Shown: piece after piece, positions 14,108 through 22,591 of the stretch
Layout: every line of letters begins with the position of its first letter
Position numbering within the stretch: the stretch's first letter is position 1
Source: an uncultured Pseudomonadota bacterium
GTDB taxonomy: Bacteria > Pseudomonadota > Alphaproteobacteria > Rs-D84
Reading direction: 5' to 3'
DNA length: 28,378 nucleotides
NCBI GenBank assembly: GCA_902776515.1
Contig: CACYQE010000011.1
Coordinates: 1 to 28,378, forward strand
The notes under the pieces: model-generated
Told to the model about the DNA's origin: nothing
The model's input: the letters and a program-made list of their open reading frames with translations, nothing else
The model's database searches: none
Made by a program: the position numbers and the translations under genes

Positions 14108-15069
14108 TTTATAACCTCCTGAAACATTTTTAAAATCAATGTTTTTACATTTTCTAAACTGTCCGCAACAACCGCCCCAGCGGCAAATTCGTGTCCACCA
14201 CCCCCCAGGGCCTCGGCAATTTTGTTTACCGGTTTAAAACGCCCACGCAAAGACACACCAATCTGTCCAGGCTTTTGTTCTTTTAATAAAACCACATAAT
14301 CCACACCGTGTATTTGTTGCAATAACGCCAAAACTGTTTCGCCACGACCATCAAGATTTTTATACTCGCGTGAATCAATATATGCAAAAGCCAACCTGTT
14401 TTTAAAGAAAAATTCCGCACGTCCAGCCGCCATTGATTCAACCAAAACTGTTTTTCGTGCCTTGTTTTCCAATCCGTTCATCACCATCTGGATGTTTACG
14501 CCCTTGTCCACCAAATCGGCCACATAACGTAAAACACGACCATGTTTTATGAATTTAAAATGCCCTGTGTCTGTTATTATCCCGGTCATCAATAAATTCA
14601 AAACAGCCGCATCATATTTCCAATCCATTTTCTTCATTAAATCATAAACAATTTCAGCCGTTGCAGATGCAGAAGTATCATCAATGCACAAATCCCCAAT
14701 TTTTTCATCGTTATTTATATGATGATCTATTTCAATGATAAATTTTGCTTTATCTGCAAAACTTTTTGAACCGCCGATATTCTTTATCGCACCGTAATCC
14801 ATAACAATTGCGACATCCACAGCATCAACATCATCGACACGTGCAAAATAACGTATATTTTTACGCAAAGGAACCAAATCCAGATAATCCGGAATATTTC
14901 CATCATATACACAAACAACCCGTTTTCCATAATTTAATTCTATCAATTGTGCCAATCCCAAAACAGAACACAATGCATCACCATCAGGGTTTTTATGGCC
15001 ACACAAAACAATCGTGTTTGCAGCACGTATTTTCTCGTCAAAAATTTTCTTTTGTTCTGTTGTTATCAT
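14104..15069 (-). CDS. DHH-family phosphoesterase, NrnA-like (nanoRNase / pAp phosphatase)
   Basis: This protein has 321 residues. Motifs of the DHH superfamily appear in order: GHKNPDGDALCS (about 24-35), IVMDYG, IEIDHHINND (the DHH motif) and ITDTGHFKF. A DHHA1 domain ends in GGGGHEFAAGA. This layout matches NrnA-type enzymes that degrade oligoribonucleotides and dephosphorylate 3'-phosphoadenosine 5'-phosphate with Mn2+. It overlaps recJ upstream and lolA downstream by ATGA, so the three genes are translationally coupled. Oligoribonuclease (Orn) cannot be seen in the window. Dual activity is inferred from the family. Confidence 0.88.
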   Translation of the reverse strand: MITTEQKKIFDEKIRAANTIVLCGHKNPDGDALCSVLGLAQLIELNYGKRVVCVYDGNIPDYLDLVPLRKNIRYFARVDDVDAVDVAIVMDYGAIKNIGGSKSFADKAKFIIEIDHHINNDEKIGDLCIDDTSASATAEIVYDLMKKMDWKYDAAVLNLLMTGIITDTGHFKFIKHGRVLRYVADLVDKGVNIQMVMNGLENKARKTVLVESMAAGRAEFFFKNRLAFAYIDSREYKNLDGRGETVLALLQQIHGVDYVVLLKEQKPGQIGVSLRGRFKPVNKIAEALGGGGHEFAAGAVVADSLENVKTLILKMFQEVIK

Positions 15070-16841
15070 ACCGCGATATCTTCCAATATAAACTGTGCCG
15101 AAACACGCCCGTTATAATCATTCTCTTTTAAACGACCCAACAACATCATTTTAGTATTTATGTTTGCATCGTCCAGTAAAAAGTTCCCAACCGGTGTTCC
15201 AACCAAATTAAACCCAACAAAACTGAGTCTTGAACCATTGGACGTAATAAAGTCCCCCCTTAGATGCGTTCCACCATGTCCCATAACAGACACATGATGC
15301 AAAACAGCACCACGCAAAACCAAAACAGGTTCTTGATTTCCCTGGCCAAATGGTTCCATTTGCTTTAATACATTTATCAATTTCATTGTCGCACCTGCGG
15401 CATCCATCTGGGCATCAACAATTATATCAGGCACAGGCTTTTCGCCCCCCAATTGTTCCAAAACAGACTTTTCCAAAAAATCACAAAAGGCTTTTTCTTG
15501 GTCGGTATGCAAAGAAAAACCCGCAGCAGCAGCATGTCCGCCACCTTCGGAAACCAACCCCAGTGCCAACGCATCATGTATTATTGCACCCAAATCAACC
15601 CCCGGGACCGACCGCCCAGAACCGTTTACAACCCCATCGGAACGCGTTGCAACACAGGTCGGCAAATTATATCTGTCTTTCAATCTGCCGGCAATAATTC
15701 CCATGACACCGCCATGCCAATTATCACCACATATAAACAAACTGCAATTACCACGACGACAACATTCATCAGCCAAATCTGTTGCCTGAATCATTATTGC
15801 ATTTTGTATGTTTATGCGTTCCTGATTCATTGCATCAAGTTTTATTGCCAAATCATACGCAATCAACGGATTATCTGTTAACAATAATTCCAATGCCGGC
15901 GATGCAGAATCCAATCGCCCTGCCGCATTAAGACGTGGGCCCAAAACGAACCCCGCCGCATAAACGGACATCTTTTTTACCTTGGCGACATCCATCAATG
16001 TTTTTAATCCCAAATTGTGTCGCAAATCCATAACCTTTAAACCAGTGGCAACGAAAGCACGGTTCAAACCGACCAATGCCATCGTATCGCAAATAGTCCC
16101 CAACGCGACACAATCCAATAAATTTAACAAGTTTATAGATTTTAATTTTTCAGAAAATTCCGATAAATTCCGATTCTTTAATTCCCGATTCAATGCAACC
16201 AAAGTTAAAAACGCAACACCAACCCCCGCCAAATAATTCAACCCTGATTCGTCATCAATCCGTTTTGGGTTAACAACCGCATCGGCATCAGGTATAACAG
16301 AATCCGGTGAATGATGGTCGGTTATCACAACCCGCATTCCCAAAGATTTTGCCATTTCAACTTCGGCATTACCACTAATACCACAATCAACGGTTATTAA
16401 CGTTTTTGCACCCGCATCATGTAATTCACGAACAGCATCTACATTTAATCCATAGCCTTCACCTTCACGCGTTGGTAAATGCCAAATAACATCCACCCCC
16501 AAGGCACGCAAATACTTTACAAATATGGCGGTTGATGTAATCCCATCGACATCATAATCACCGTATACAGCAATTTTTTCATGTGCGATTATTGAATCTG
16601 AAATGACCCTAACCGCGGTCTGCATATCACGCAAAACAAACGGATCAGGCATATATTCTTTGACAGAAGGATTTAAAAACTTATTAAAATCTTGTTCAGC
16701 AATACCACGCCCGGCCAAAATACGCCGTAACAAATCTTCTTCGCCGACAAAAGGTAAATCCTGGTCACCTGCCGTAATCCACGCACGTCCTTGCATGGAC
16801 CTTTCTACTATCTTTCTCACGCTGTACTCTTTTCTTATCAA
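15066..16841 (-). CDS. recJ: Single-stranded-DNA-specific exonuclease RecJ
   Basis: RecJ degrades single-stranded DNA 5' to 3' in recombination and repair. The 591-residue protein carries the DHH-domain motifs VYGDYDVDGITSTAIF, TLITVDCGISG, VVITDHHSPDSVIPDADAVV and LLDCVALGTICDTMAL. A DHHA1 region with SEGGGHAAAAGFSL follows, then an OB-like C-terminal domain. Length is normal for alphaproteobacteria. The longest start is TTG at 16841. An alternative ATG at 16796 has AGAAAGG upstream and would fit an internal promoter at 16847-16875. The longer form keeps VERSMQGRAW, which resembles the usual RecJ N-terminus. Its stop overlaps the next gene's ATG. Confidence 0.93.
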   Translation of the reverse strand: MIRKEYSVRKIVERSMQGRAWITAGDQDLPFVGEEDLLRRILAGRGIAEQDFNKFLNPSVKEYMPDPFVLRDMQTAVRVISDSIIAHEKIAVYGDYDVDGITSTAIFVKYLRALGVDVIWHLPTREGEGYGLNVDAVRELHDAGAKTLITVDCGISGNAEVEMAKSLGMRVVITDHHSPDSVIPDADAVVNPKRIDDESGLNYLAGVGVAFLTLVALNRELKNRNLSEFSEKLKSINLLNLLDCVALGTICDTMALVGLNRAFVATGLKVMDLRHNLGLKTLMDVAKVKKMSVYAAGFVLGPRLNAAGRLDSASPALELLLTDNPLIAYDLAIKLDAMNQERINIQNAIMIQATDLADECCRRGNCSLFICGDNWHGGVMGIIAGRLKDRYNLPTCVATRSDGVVNGSGRSVPGVDLGAIIHDALALGLVSEGGGHAAAAGFSLHTDQEKAFCDFLEKSVLEQLGGEKPVPDIIVDAQMDAAGATMKLINVLKQMEPFGQGNQEPVLVLRGAVLHHVSVMGHGGTHLRGDFITSNGSRLSFVGFNLVGTPVGNFLLDDANINTKMMLLGRLKENDYNGRVSAQFILEDIAV

Positions 16842-16846
16842 AAGCT

Positions 16847-16875
16847 ATTATATATTAAATTTATTCAAATAGCAA
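16847..16875 (-). promoter_or_regulatory. Internal promoter for recJ at the end of ftsI
   Basis: TTGCTA (16870-16875) and a perfect TATAAT (16847-16852) are separated by 17 nt on the minus strand, overlapping the ftsI stop region. Transcription would start around 16839, at the TTG candidate start of recJ, which favours the downstream ATG at 16796 for that transcript. Confidence 0.55.
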
Positions 16876-18486
16876 TGGCAGGATACTATCTAAAATTTTT
16901 CCTGCTGTGGGCACCGCATTCCAAGCAGCCGTTCTTAAACCAAAAGAATCTTTTGTTCCCTTTGGTTCATCCAAAACAACCAAAATTGTGTATTGTGGTG
17001 CATTAACAGGAAATATACCAACAAAAGCGGTTAAATTCTTGAACTTGTCTATTTTACCGTTAACACGCTTTTCAGCAGTCGCCGTTTTACCACCAATTTG
17101 AATACCGGCGATTCTGGCCTGTTTAGCGGTTGTTTCTTCGGCGATACGCAACATTATTCCACGCAAACGTGCAGATATTTCATCAGACAACACACGTTCC
17201 CCGCGTAACGGTCCAAACGTCCGTTTTTTCATTGTTGGATAAATATAAACGCCACCATTTATCATAGAATTAACCCCCAACAACAAATGCATAGGTGTCA
17301 CAGAAATACCATGACCGAACGATACGGTTGCACGCTCCACCGGTCCCCACTTGTGCGGCAACAGAGTTCTTTCTGTTTGGCCAAATTCAAGATTTAAAAC
17401 TTCATCAAAATGTATTCTGTGGAAAAATTCCGGTTGCGTCCCATCCGGTAAATCCAACGCAATTTGAACACTGCCAGCATTACAAGAATGTAACATTATT
17501 TCTTCAACGGTTAAATTCGGACGTGGCGGTTTAAAACTTGCAACATCGCCAATTTTTGCGGCGACACGACCGAATTTATCACGAATTTTATATGCCTCTT
17601 TTACATAGTATTCTTTATTTATACCGTTTTCCATGGCCATCGCAGTATTAAATATTTTAAATATAGACCCCATTTCATACGTGGCACGCATAGGTTTAAA
17701 TAAACGATTCGACATGGAATCCAAATTCAAATTTTCCGGGTCAAAATCAGGCAACGAAACCATCGCTATCATTTCACCTGTACTGGTATTCATAAGCATC
17801 CCCATAGCATTTTTTGCCTGGTACTTCTGCATAGCAAGTGAGAGTTGTTCATAAAACACCGATTGTATTCTGGAATCCAACGATAATTGTAATGGCTCTT
17901 TATTATCACTTAGGTATTTATCGTATGTTCTTTCTGCCCCTTCAAGTCCGTGGCCATCGTTACCAACAAAACCGACAACGTGTGAAAACAAACGTCTTTT
18001 TGGATACTTTCTTTGCTGAATAGGTTCAACATCCAAACCCGCCAATTTTGCCTTTATCACAGCATCACGTTGAGTTTCACTGGCATACTTTTTAATATAA
18101 ACAAATCTGCGTGAAGAATTCAAAATTTTTAACACCTGGGATACAGAATATTCATACGGTGCAATTGCGTGTACAAGTTCCGCAACCTCTTCTTGGTTTT
18201 TAACCTGACGCGGGCGTAACGTAATATGCCCCGACACAACATTTTTTGCCAAAATATCACCATTACGATCAACAATGTCGGCACGGCTAACAACCCACCT
18301 GTCGGATGCACCGGCAATCCTGCTGCGGTCGGTTCCTTGTAATGCCAGTTGCATTGTTCGACCGACAAAAATCACAAATGCAAGAATAAAGAAATTTTGA
18401 ATCCACCGCATACGACCACGCCCGGCCGAAACATCACCCCGCCGAACACCCGCACTTTTTAAAATATCCCTGCCCACTTCAAACAT
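16861..18486 (-). CDS. ftsI: Division-specific transpeptidase FtsI (PBP3)
   Basis: FtsI cross-links septal peptidoglycan. This 541-residue class B penicillin-binding protein has one N-terminal membrane helix (about 27-49). A pedestal domain carries RADIVDRNGDILA and ending blocks such as RRLFSHVVGFVGNDGHGLEG. The transpeptidase domain has S274-I-F-K277 with the catalytic serine and S334-C-N336. The third motif reads K467-T-A-T in GGKTATAEK, where most PBPs have KTG. The directly adjacent ftsL upstream supports FtsI rather than PBP2. No mraZ, rsmH or murE neighbour is seen; instead sufE lies upstream of ftsL and recJ downstream. Confidence 0.92.
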   Translation of the reverse strand: MFEVGRDILKSAGVRRGDVSAGRGRMRWIQNFFILAFVIFVGRTMQLALQGTDRSRIAGASDRWVVSRADIVDRNGDILAKNVVSGHITLRPRQVKNQEEVAELVHAIAPYEYSVSQVLKILNSSRRFVYIKKYASETQRDAVIKAKLAGLDVEPIQQRKYPKRRLFSHVVGFVGNDGHGLEGAERTYDKYLSDNKEPLQLSLDSRIQSVFYEQLSLAMQKYQAKNAMGMLMNTSTGEMIAMVSLPDFDPENLNLDSMSNRLFKPMRATYEMGSIFKIFNTAMAMENGINKEYYVKEAYKIRDKFGRVAAKIGDVASFKPPRPNLTVEEIMLHSCNAGSVQIALDLPDGTQPEFFHRIHFDEVLNLEFGQTERTLLPHKWGPVERATVSFGHGISVTPMHLLLGVNSMINGGVYIYPTMKKRTFGPLRGERVLSDEISARLRGIMLRIAEETTAKQARIAGIQIGGKTATAEKRVNGKIDKFKNLTAFVGIFPVNAPQYTILVVLDEPKGTKDSFGLRTAAWNAVPTAGKILDSILPLLFE

Positions 18487-18783
18487 TTACTTTTGTTCCA
18501 CTCTATCAGGTAAATTATCGATTTCAACCGATTTATGAAAACTTATGACTTCGGCATTTGGTTCTATGCCTGACACCAAGTTACGTAAAATTTCTGGTCG
18601 CACATAGGCGGCAAAACTTGCCTGGGCCACCGCGATTTCTTGTTGGGTTTGAACAATATCACGACGAACCCTGTCACGTTCGCGATTTTGGGCCCTGTAA
18701 CAAACCTGAATAGCGAACGTCAATCCCAACACAACGATAAAGGACACCATACCTATACGAAAAATTTTTTCATCTTCGTTCAT
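18487..18783 (-). CDS. ftsL: Cell division protein FtsL-like
   Basis: This 98-residue bitopic protein has a short cytoplasmic N-terminus and a membrane helix (about 10-28, GMVSFIVVLGLTFAIQVCY). A periplasmic coiled coil follows (RERDRVRRDIVQTQQEIAVA), then a short tail. FtsL sequences are poorly conserved, so the call rests on size, topology and position. The stop is immediately followed by the ftsI start, the classic ftsL-ftsI arrangement. The ribosome binding site GGAAAGGA precedes 18783. FtsL joins FtsB and FtsQ to activate septal synthesis. Confidence 0.78.
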   Translation of the reverse strand: MNEDEKIFRIGMVSFIVVLGLTFAIQVCYRAQNRERDRVRRDIVQTQQEIAVAQASFAAYVRPEILRNLVSGIEPNAEVISFHKSVEIDNLPDRVEQK

Positions 18784-18821
18784 CTTTTTCCTTTCCGAAT
18801 AAAATCTTACGTCTTATTGTA

Positions 18822-19184
18822 TCACAAATTTTTCAAAAAACGAATCATAGAATTAACGCCGTTCAATCGTGCCGCCCCAAGATTAAGTTTTAAATCTGAA
18901 AACATTGAATCTAAATCCAATTTTTTTATTTCATCTGGGGTCAAACCATCAACCATAGATAAAATTATTGCAACAACACCACGGACCAATGCCGAATCGG
19001 CCGTGCCATAAAAATTTGTTCCAACACGACATATTTGAACAAAAGATGAGCAACCTGTTATTTCAGAACAAAATGCATCGGCCGGAACAGGTAATAAATT
19101 TTTTCCAAAATCCATAACCATTTCTAATTTTTGAACAGGGTCTGATATCATATCCAATATTTTTTTTACATCTGAATATTTCAT
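18822..19184 (-). CDS. sufE: Sulfur acceptor protein SufE
   Basis: SufE receives persulfide from SufS and passes it to the SufBCD scaffold. The 120-residue protein has EITGCSSFVQI, whose C45 matches the active cysteine of SufE. YGTADSALVRGVVAIILSMVDG is the family's second conserved block, and LGAARLNGVNSMI near the end is typical as well. I prefer the ATG at 19184, which has AGGGATGG upstream. An ATG at 19193 overlaps the previous gene and has no spacing for a ribosome binding site. It follows sufS and sufT in one operon and is followed by ftsL after about 38 nt. Confidence 0.92.
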   Translation of the reverse strand: MKYSDVKKILDMISDPVQKLEMVMDFGKNLLPVPADAFCSEITGCSSFVQICRVGTNFYGTADSALVRGVVAIILSMVDGLTPDEIKKLDLDSMFSDLKLNLGAARLNGVNSMIRFLKNL

Positions 19185-19186
19185 GA

Positions 19187-19501
19187 CTACCATCCCTGAT
19201 TTGTTAAATCTAATTCTATCTTGGCCGCATCAGACATCTTGGACAAATCCCACGCCGGTTCCCAAACCAATTTTACATTAACCCCCACAACCCCAGGGAT
19301 TATTCCAACAACGTTTTTTACCTGGGCCAACAATTCATCCATCATTGGACACGTAGGACTTGTAAACGTCATTGTGATATTAACCGAATCGTTGACTATT
19401 TCAATATCGTAAATTAACCCCAAATCCCATATATTTACCGGAATTTCTGGGTCATAAACTGTCTTTAACGCATCAATAACATCTTGCTTTATAATCGACA
19501 T
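19187..19501 (-). CDS. sufT: SufT-like MIP18/DUF59 family Fe-S maturation protein
   Basis: This 104-residue single-domain protein has the DUF59 signatures TVYDPEIPVNIWDLGLIYDI (15-34), FTSPTCPMMDEL with the conserved cysteine, and the C-terminal VWEPAWDLSKMSDAAKIEL. This form is found in SUF-operon proteins (SufT) that help deliver Fe-S clusters to client enzymes. It lies between sufS and sufE; its start directly follows the sufS stop, and its stop overlaps the alternative sufE start. Paralogous PaaD proteins share the fold, but context supports SUF. Confidence 0.9.
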   Translation of the reverse strand: MSIIKQDVIDALKTVYDPEIPVNIWDLGLIYDIEIVNDSVNITMTFTSPTCPMMDELLAQVKNVVGIIPGVVGVNVKLVWEPAWDLSKMSDAAKIELDLTNQGW

Positions 19502-20617
19502 TTACTTTGCAATCCCTTTGATAACCTTTGTGACATATTGCATTTCATCCATCGTATTCCATGGACCAACAGATATACGCACAGAACCATTTATCCCAAG
19601 ATATTTATGAATCCACGCAGCACACATATTTCCAACACGAACACATATATTATTTGCACCCAACAACGCCCCAACATCCAACGGATGCATACCGTCTATA
19701 TTAAAACTTAAAATATTTGCATTCCGCGAAGTAATAATCTTTACACGCGAAATATTTGATAATTCATCGTATGCAAATCTTATCAAATTCATATCCGGAC
19801 GATTCGTTTCCATATAATCAATGGCCGGAATCACACCAGAAATCTGGGTTAATGGCAATGTTCCGGCCTCCCACTTTTCGGGCGAATTATTCAAAATCAA
19901 ATCCGAATCAGATACTTTTAAAACCATACCTCCACCAAATTTGTCGGGGCGATATTTTTCCGTATCACGAATATATAAAATTCCGATTCCTGTATCTGTG
20001 CCGATTTTGTGACCCGAAAACACCATAAAATCACAATCCCATTTTTTCACATCTATCTTTTCATGAACAACGTATTGCGATGCATCAACAATGGTGACAA
20101 CATTTGGATTCTTTGCCCTGGCCGCAGAAATAATTGCACCCACATCCTGGGGACGACCCAAAACATTTGACATAGCAGTTATAACCAAAAAATCTGTTTT
20201 CGGAACAGAGTCAATTTTTATATCTAAATTTTCATCCAGTTCGCAAAGCAGTATTTTTTGAATTTTACCACGTGATAATAATTCCACCCACGGTAAACGT
20301 GCCGAATGGTGATCCAAATCAGACACAGCAACAATTGACTTTTCAGAATACCAAGTTTGACCAGATACTATATTAACGATTCGATTTAATCCATCTGTTG
20401 CCCCAGATGTGAAAACAACCTGAGCCGTATCAGCATTTATAAAATTTGCGATTCTTTTGCGTACTTGCAATACCATATCATCAACCGCCGTGGCACGTGC
20501 ACATATCCCACGCCCGGAATTCGCATATCTGTTTCGTAAAAAATCACTTTCTGCACTTATAACAGCTTCAGGTTTTAATGCCGTTGCAGCCGCATCTAAG
20601 TATATGATTTTATTCAT
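19502..20617 (-). CDS. sufS: Cysteine desulfurase SufS
   Basis: This PLP enzyme removes sulfur from cysteine for Fe-S cluster assembly. The 371-residue protein has H103 in DLDHHSARLPW, D178 and Q181 in VDASQYVVHEKID, and the PLP lysine K204 in FSGHKIGTDTGIGILY. The catalytic cysteine is C332 in VRVGNMCAAW, on the short loop of group II desulfurases, which depend on SufE. It is about 35 residues shorter than E. coli SufS, lacking the usual N-terminal extension before YLDAAATALKP. It leads the operon sufS-sufT-sufE-ftsL-ftsI and has its own promoter. The scaffold genes sufBC lie on the other strand about 16 kb away. Confidence 0.92.
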   Translation of the reverse strand: MNKIIYLDAAATALKPEAVISAESDFLRNRYANSGRGICARATAVDDMVLQVRKRIANFINADTAQVVFTSGATDGLNRIVNIVSGQTWYSEKSIVAVSDLDHHSARLPWVELLSRGKIQKILLCELDENLDIKIDSVPKTDFLVITAMSNVLGRPQDVGAIISAARAKNPNVVTIVDASQYVVHEKIDVKKWDCDFMVFSGHKIGTDTGIGILYIRDTEKYRPDKFGGGMVLKVSDSDLILNNSPEKWEAGTLPLTQISGVIPAIDYMETNRPDMNLIRFAYDELSNISRVKIITSRNANILSFNIDGMHPLDVGALLGANNICVRVGNMCAAWIHKYLGINGSVRISVGPWNTMDEMQYVTKVIKGIAK

Positions 20618-20645
20618 TTTATGTTTTCTCTTGCTTTTTTTGGCG

Positions 20646-20673
20646 ATTATAATACACTAAGTCAAAATATCAA
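20646..20673 (-). promoter_or_regulatory. Divergent promoter region of sufS and trxA
   Basis: On the minus strand TTGATA (20668-20673) and TATAAT (20646-20651) are separated by 16 nt, suited to sufS. The palindromic ATTATAAT also offers a perfect TATAAT on the plus strand (20648-20653) for trxA, with only a weak -35. The two -10 boxes overlap, so the genes may compete for polymerase. I see no IscR-like operator. Confidence 0.6.
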
Positions 20674-20690
20674 TAAAAAAGGAGAAAAAA

Positions 20691-21011
20691 ATGGCTGTAA
20701 AACACGCAACCGATGAAAACTTCACCGAATTAACTGGCAACGGCCTGACTCTTGTTGACTTTTGGGCACCGTGGTGCGGTCCATGCCGTATGTTTGGCCC
20801 TATATTTGAAGCGACATCTGATGATATGGACGATGTAAACTTTGTTAAATTTGAAGTAAATGATGCGAATATGCGAACACCTGCCCGTTTTGGAATACGC
20901 GGGATTCCAAGCGTATTGGCATTTAAAAACGGTGAATTGGTCGAAGCACGCAGTGGATTAATGGACCAAGAAACACTTTCCGCTTGGATTGTAGAACTCA
21001 AAGGAGCATAA
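20691..21011 (+). CDS. trxA: Thioredoxin
   Basis: This protein has 106 residues with the active site FWAPWCGPCR (about 25-34). The conserved cis-proline lies in GIRGIPSVLAF, and FKNGELVEARSG is another family block. Thioredoxin reduces disulfides of cytosolic enzymes such as ribonucleotide reductase. The position of the cis-Pro motif and normal length argue for standard TrxA. AAGGAG precedes the start. It is followed by dksA, whose start lies 3 nt after its stop, so the genes form an operon. Confidence 0.95.
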   Translation: MAVKHATDENFTELTGNGLTLVDFWAPWCGPCRMFGPIFEATSDDMDDVNFVKFEVNDANMRTPARFGIRGIPSVLAFKNGELVEARSGLMDQETLSAWIVELKGA

Positions 21012-21013
21012 AC

Positions 21014-21445
21014 ATGGCAAAAAAAGACTATAAAAATATTGAATTACCACCAAAATATGTTCCAAAAAAATCGGAACCATATATGTGCGAAGAACAATTG
21101 GCATACTTTTATCAATTATTAAGTGCACAGAAAGAAGAGATTTTAAATCAAAACGCATCGGCATTGAAATCCGTAAAAGGAAACACCGAGGCCAGTTCCG
21201 GGATAACGGGTGATGAATCTGACAACGCAACCGTTGAACAAGAAACCACACTCAGGCTCCGCATGGCGGAACGCGACAATAATTTATTGTTAAAAATAAA
21301 TCAAGCATTGGACCGTATTGAAAACGGAACGTTTGGTTACAGTGTTATATCTGGGGATGAAATTGGTTTGTCACGTATGTTGGCACGTCCATTGGCGACA
21401 ATGACCATCGAAGAACAAGAAGAACACGAAAAACACGAAATATAA
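21014..21445 (+). CDS. DksA-family RNA polymerase regulator lacking the zinc cysteines
   Basis: DksA enters the RNA polymerase secondary channel and, with ppGpp, tunes transcription in starvation. The 143-residue protein has a long coiled coil with tip motif D67-E-S-D70-N-A72, matching the DxxDxA tip of DksA. A C-terminal domain follows with ENGTFGYSVISGDEIGLSRM and LARPLATMTIEE. In zinc-type DksA that region reads GYCxxCG and LCIDC; here the four positions are S110, S113, T131 and E134. All zinc ligands are therefore gone, as in the known zinc-independent DksA2 type, but more completely. The start at 21014 has AAAGGAG upstream. It is likely coupled to trxA and ends at a terminator. Confidence 0.88.
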   Translation: MAKKDYKNIELPPKYVPKKSEPYMCEEQLAYFYQLLSAQKEEILNQNASALKSVKGNTEASSGITGDESDNATVEQETTLRLRMAERDNNLLLKINQALDRIENGTFGYSVISGDEIGLSRMLARPLATMTIEEQEEHEKHEI

Positions 21446-21460
21446 AAAATGGCACAAAAA

Positions 21461-21490
21461 AACAAGGACGTTTTTTACGTCCTTGTTTTT
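21461..21490. terminator. Bidirectional terminator between dksA and tatA
   Basis: AACAAGGACGT (21461-21471) pairs with ACGTCCTTGTT (21477-21487) over a T5 loop, with A-run before and T-run after. It serves the convergent trxA-dksA and tatA transcripts. Confidence 0.9.
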
Positions 21491-21720
21491 TATTTCTGTT
21501 TCTTTTTAGCAGCAGGCTTTTTAGATTTAGCTTTTTTTACCGCCGTCTTTTTCTCAACAGGTTTGGCTTGCTCGCCATCTTTGGATTTTATTTCTTTCTT
21601 GAACACGTTTATACCATTGGCAAGGTTTTTCATCATGCCGGGAATTTTGCTGTGCCCAAACAAAATTACTAACAAAACAACTATCAGTAATATTTCTGTC
21701 CAACCAAGTCTTCCAAACAT
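21490..21720 (-). CDS. tatA: Sec-independent translocase subunit TatA
   Basis: This protein has 76 residues. An N-terminal membrane helix (TEILLIVVLLVILFG) is followed by HSKIPGMMKNLANGINVFKKE, the amphipathic helix with the Gly-x-x-x-Pro hinge of TatA, then a Lys-rich tail. TatA oligomers form the translocation pathway with TatBC. TatA and TatB look alike, but tatB is next to tatC at 13212-13490, so this detached gene is tatA. AAAGGAG lies upstream of 21720, and the gene follows a SPOR-domain protein. Confidence 0.9.
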   Translation of the reverse strand: MFGRLGWTEILLIVVLLVILFGHSKIPGMMKNLANGINVFKKEIKSKDGEQAKPVEKKTAVKKAKSKKPAAKKKQK

Positions 21721-21744
21721 AAAAATCTCCTTTGACCGTGATTA

Positions 21745-22533
21745 TTATTTTGCAACGTAACAATCTACACCATCTGATTTTGCATTACGGCAAAAACCAT
21801 TTGCATCATTTGACGTAGAAAATGCCACGCGTAATCTGTATGTTGTTTGACCATTTGGCAAAACAGCCGCCAAAACAACAAATTGTTTTCCCTGGAACAA
21901 ACTTGGATGACCACTGCGTATTTTTTTACCCGCGGCATCAGCAGCCTCACGCGTGCTGTACGAACCAAACTGAACATACCAACCACCATTAGCAACCTTT
22001 GTGGCCGACTTTGGTGCTGGCTTTGGTTTAGTCGCAGTTTTTACCTGTTTTGGTGCCGGCTTAACAATAGGTTTCGGGGCCTCGGTCGTTACTTTTTCGG
22101 GTTGGAATTTGACTTCCTTTCTGTCCTGAACGACACGAACAGACGGTTGTTCAACCACAGGTTGTGCAACAACCGGTGCCGGGGCAACAGGTGCAGGCTG
22201 AACCACAGGTGCAGCCGGTGCAACAACAGATTCAACAGCAACAGGCTGAGGAACAACAGGCATTGGTTGAACATCTGGGCCCGTGACCTCTACCGCCCTT
22301 TCTTCAACTGTAACCGGGGTACCTAAATCAACTTCTATTGAAGAAGAAGAATTGCTGCCTACAACTTTGATGATAATAAATACCGCCAATACGATAACCG
22401 CCAAACCAATACCCATCAACAACCACGGACGATGTGGACGCGGTGCAACAAACGGTGTAGCCTCTGGTAAATTATCTTCGGCGACAGTATCCGTATCGTC
22501 TAAATCTAATAAATCTAAATTTTCATCGTTCAT
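21745..22533 (-). CDS. Membrane-anchored SPOR-domain protein
   Basis: This protein has 262 residues: an acidic cytoplasmic N-terminus, one membrane helix (about 36-59, RPWLLMGIGLAVIVLAVFII), a long Pro/Val/Ala-rich periplasmic linker and a C-terminal SPOR domain (about 183-260). The domain starts WYVQFGSYSTREAADAAGKK and ends near GVDCYVAK. SPOR domains bind denuded septal glycan, so the protein is probably a division or cell-wall accessory such as FtsN/DedD-like. The linker shows repetitive PVV/APV units. The start at 22533 has AAAAGGGAGA upstream. tatA follows after 24 nt. Confidence 0.9.
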   Translation of the reverse strand: MNDENLDLLDLDDTDTVAEDNLPEATPFVAPRPHRPWLLMGIGLAVIVLAVFIIIKVVGSNSSSSIEVDLGTPVTVEERAVEVTGPDVQPMPVVPQPVAVESVVAPAAPVVQPAPVAPAPVVAQPVVEQPSVRVVQDRKEVKFQPEKVTTEAPKPIVKPAPKQVKTATKPKPAPKSATKVANGGWYVQFGSYSTREAADAAGKKIRSGHPSLFQGKQFVVLAAVLPNGQTTYRLRVAFSTSNDANGFCRNAKSDGVDCYVAK

Positions 22534-22591
22534 TATGGTATCTCCCTTTTTATGGGAACATTATACCACAAAAAAACGAATATACCAAAAA

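Noticed and set aside
21847..22326. 159-residue plus-strand frame opposite the SPOR-domain gene
   Set aside because: It is a shadow of the Pro/Val-rich linker of the SPOR protein, with biased Arg/Asn composition and no start signal.
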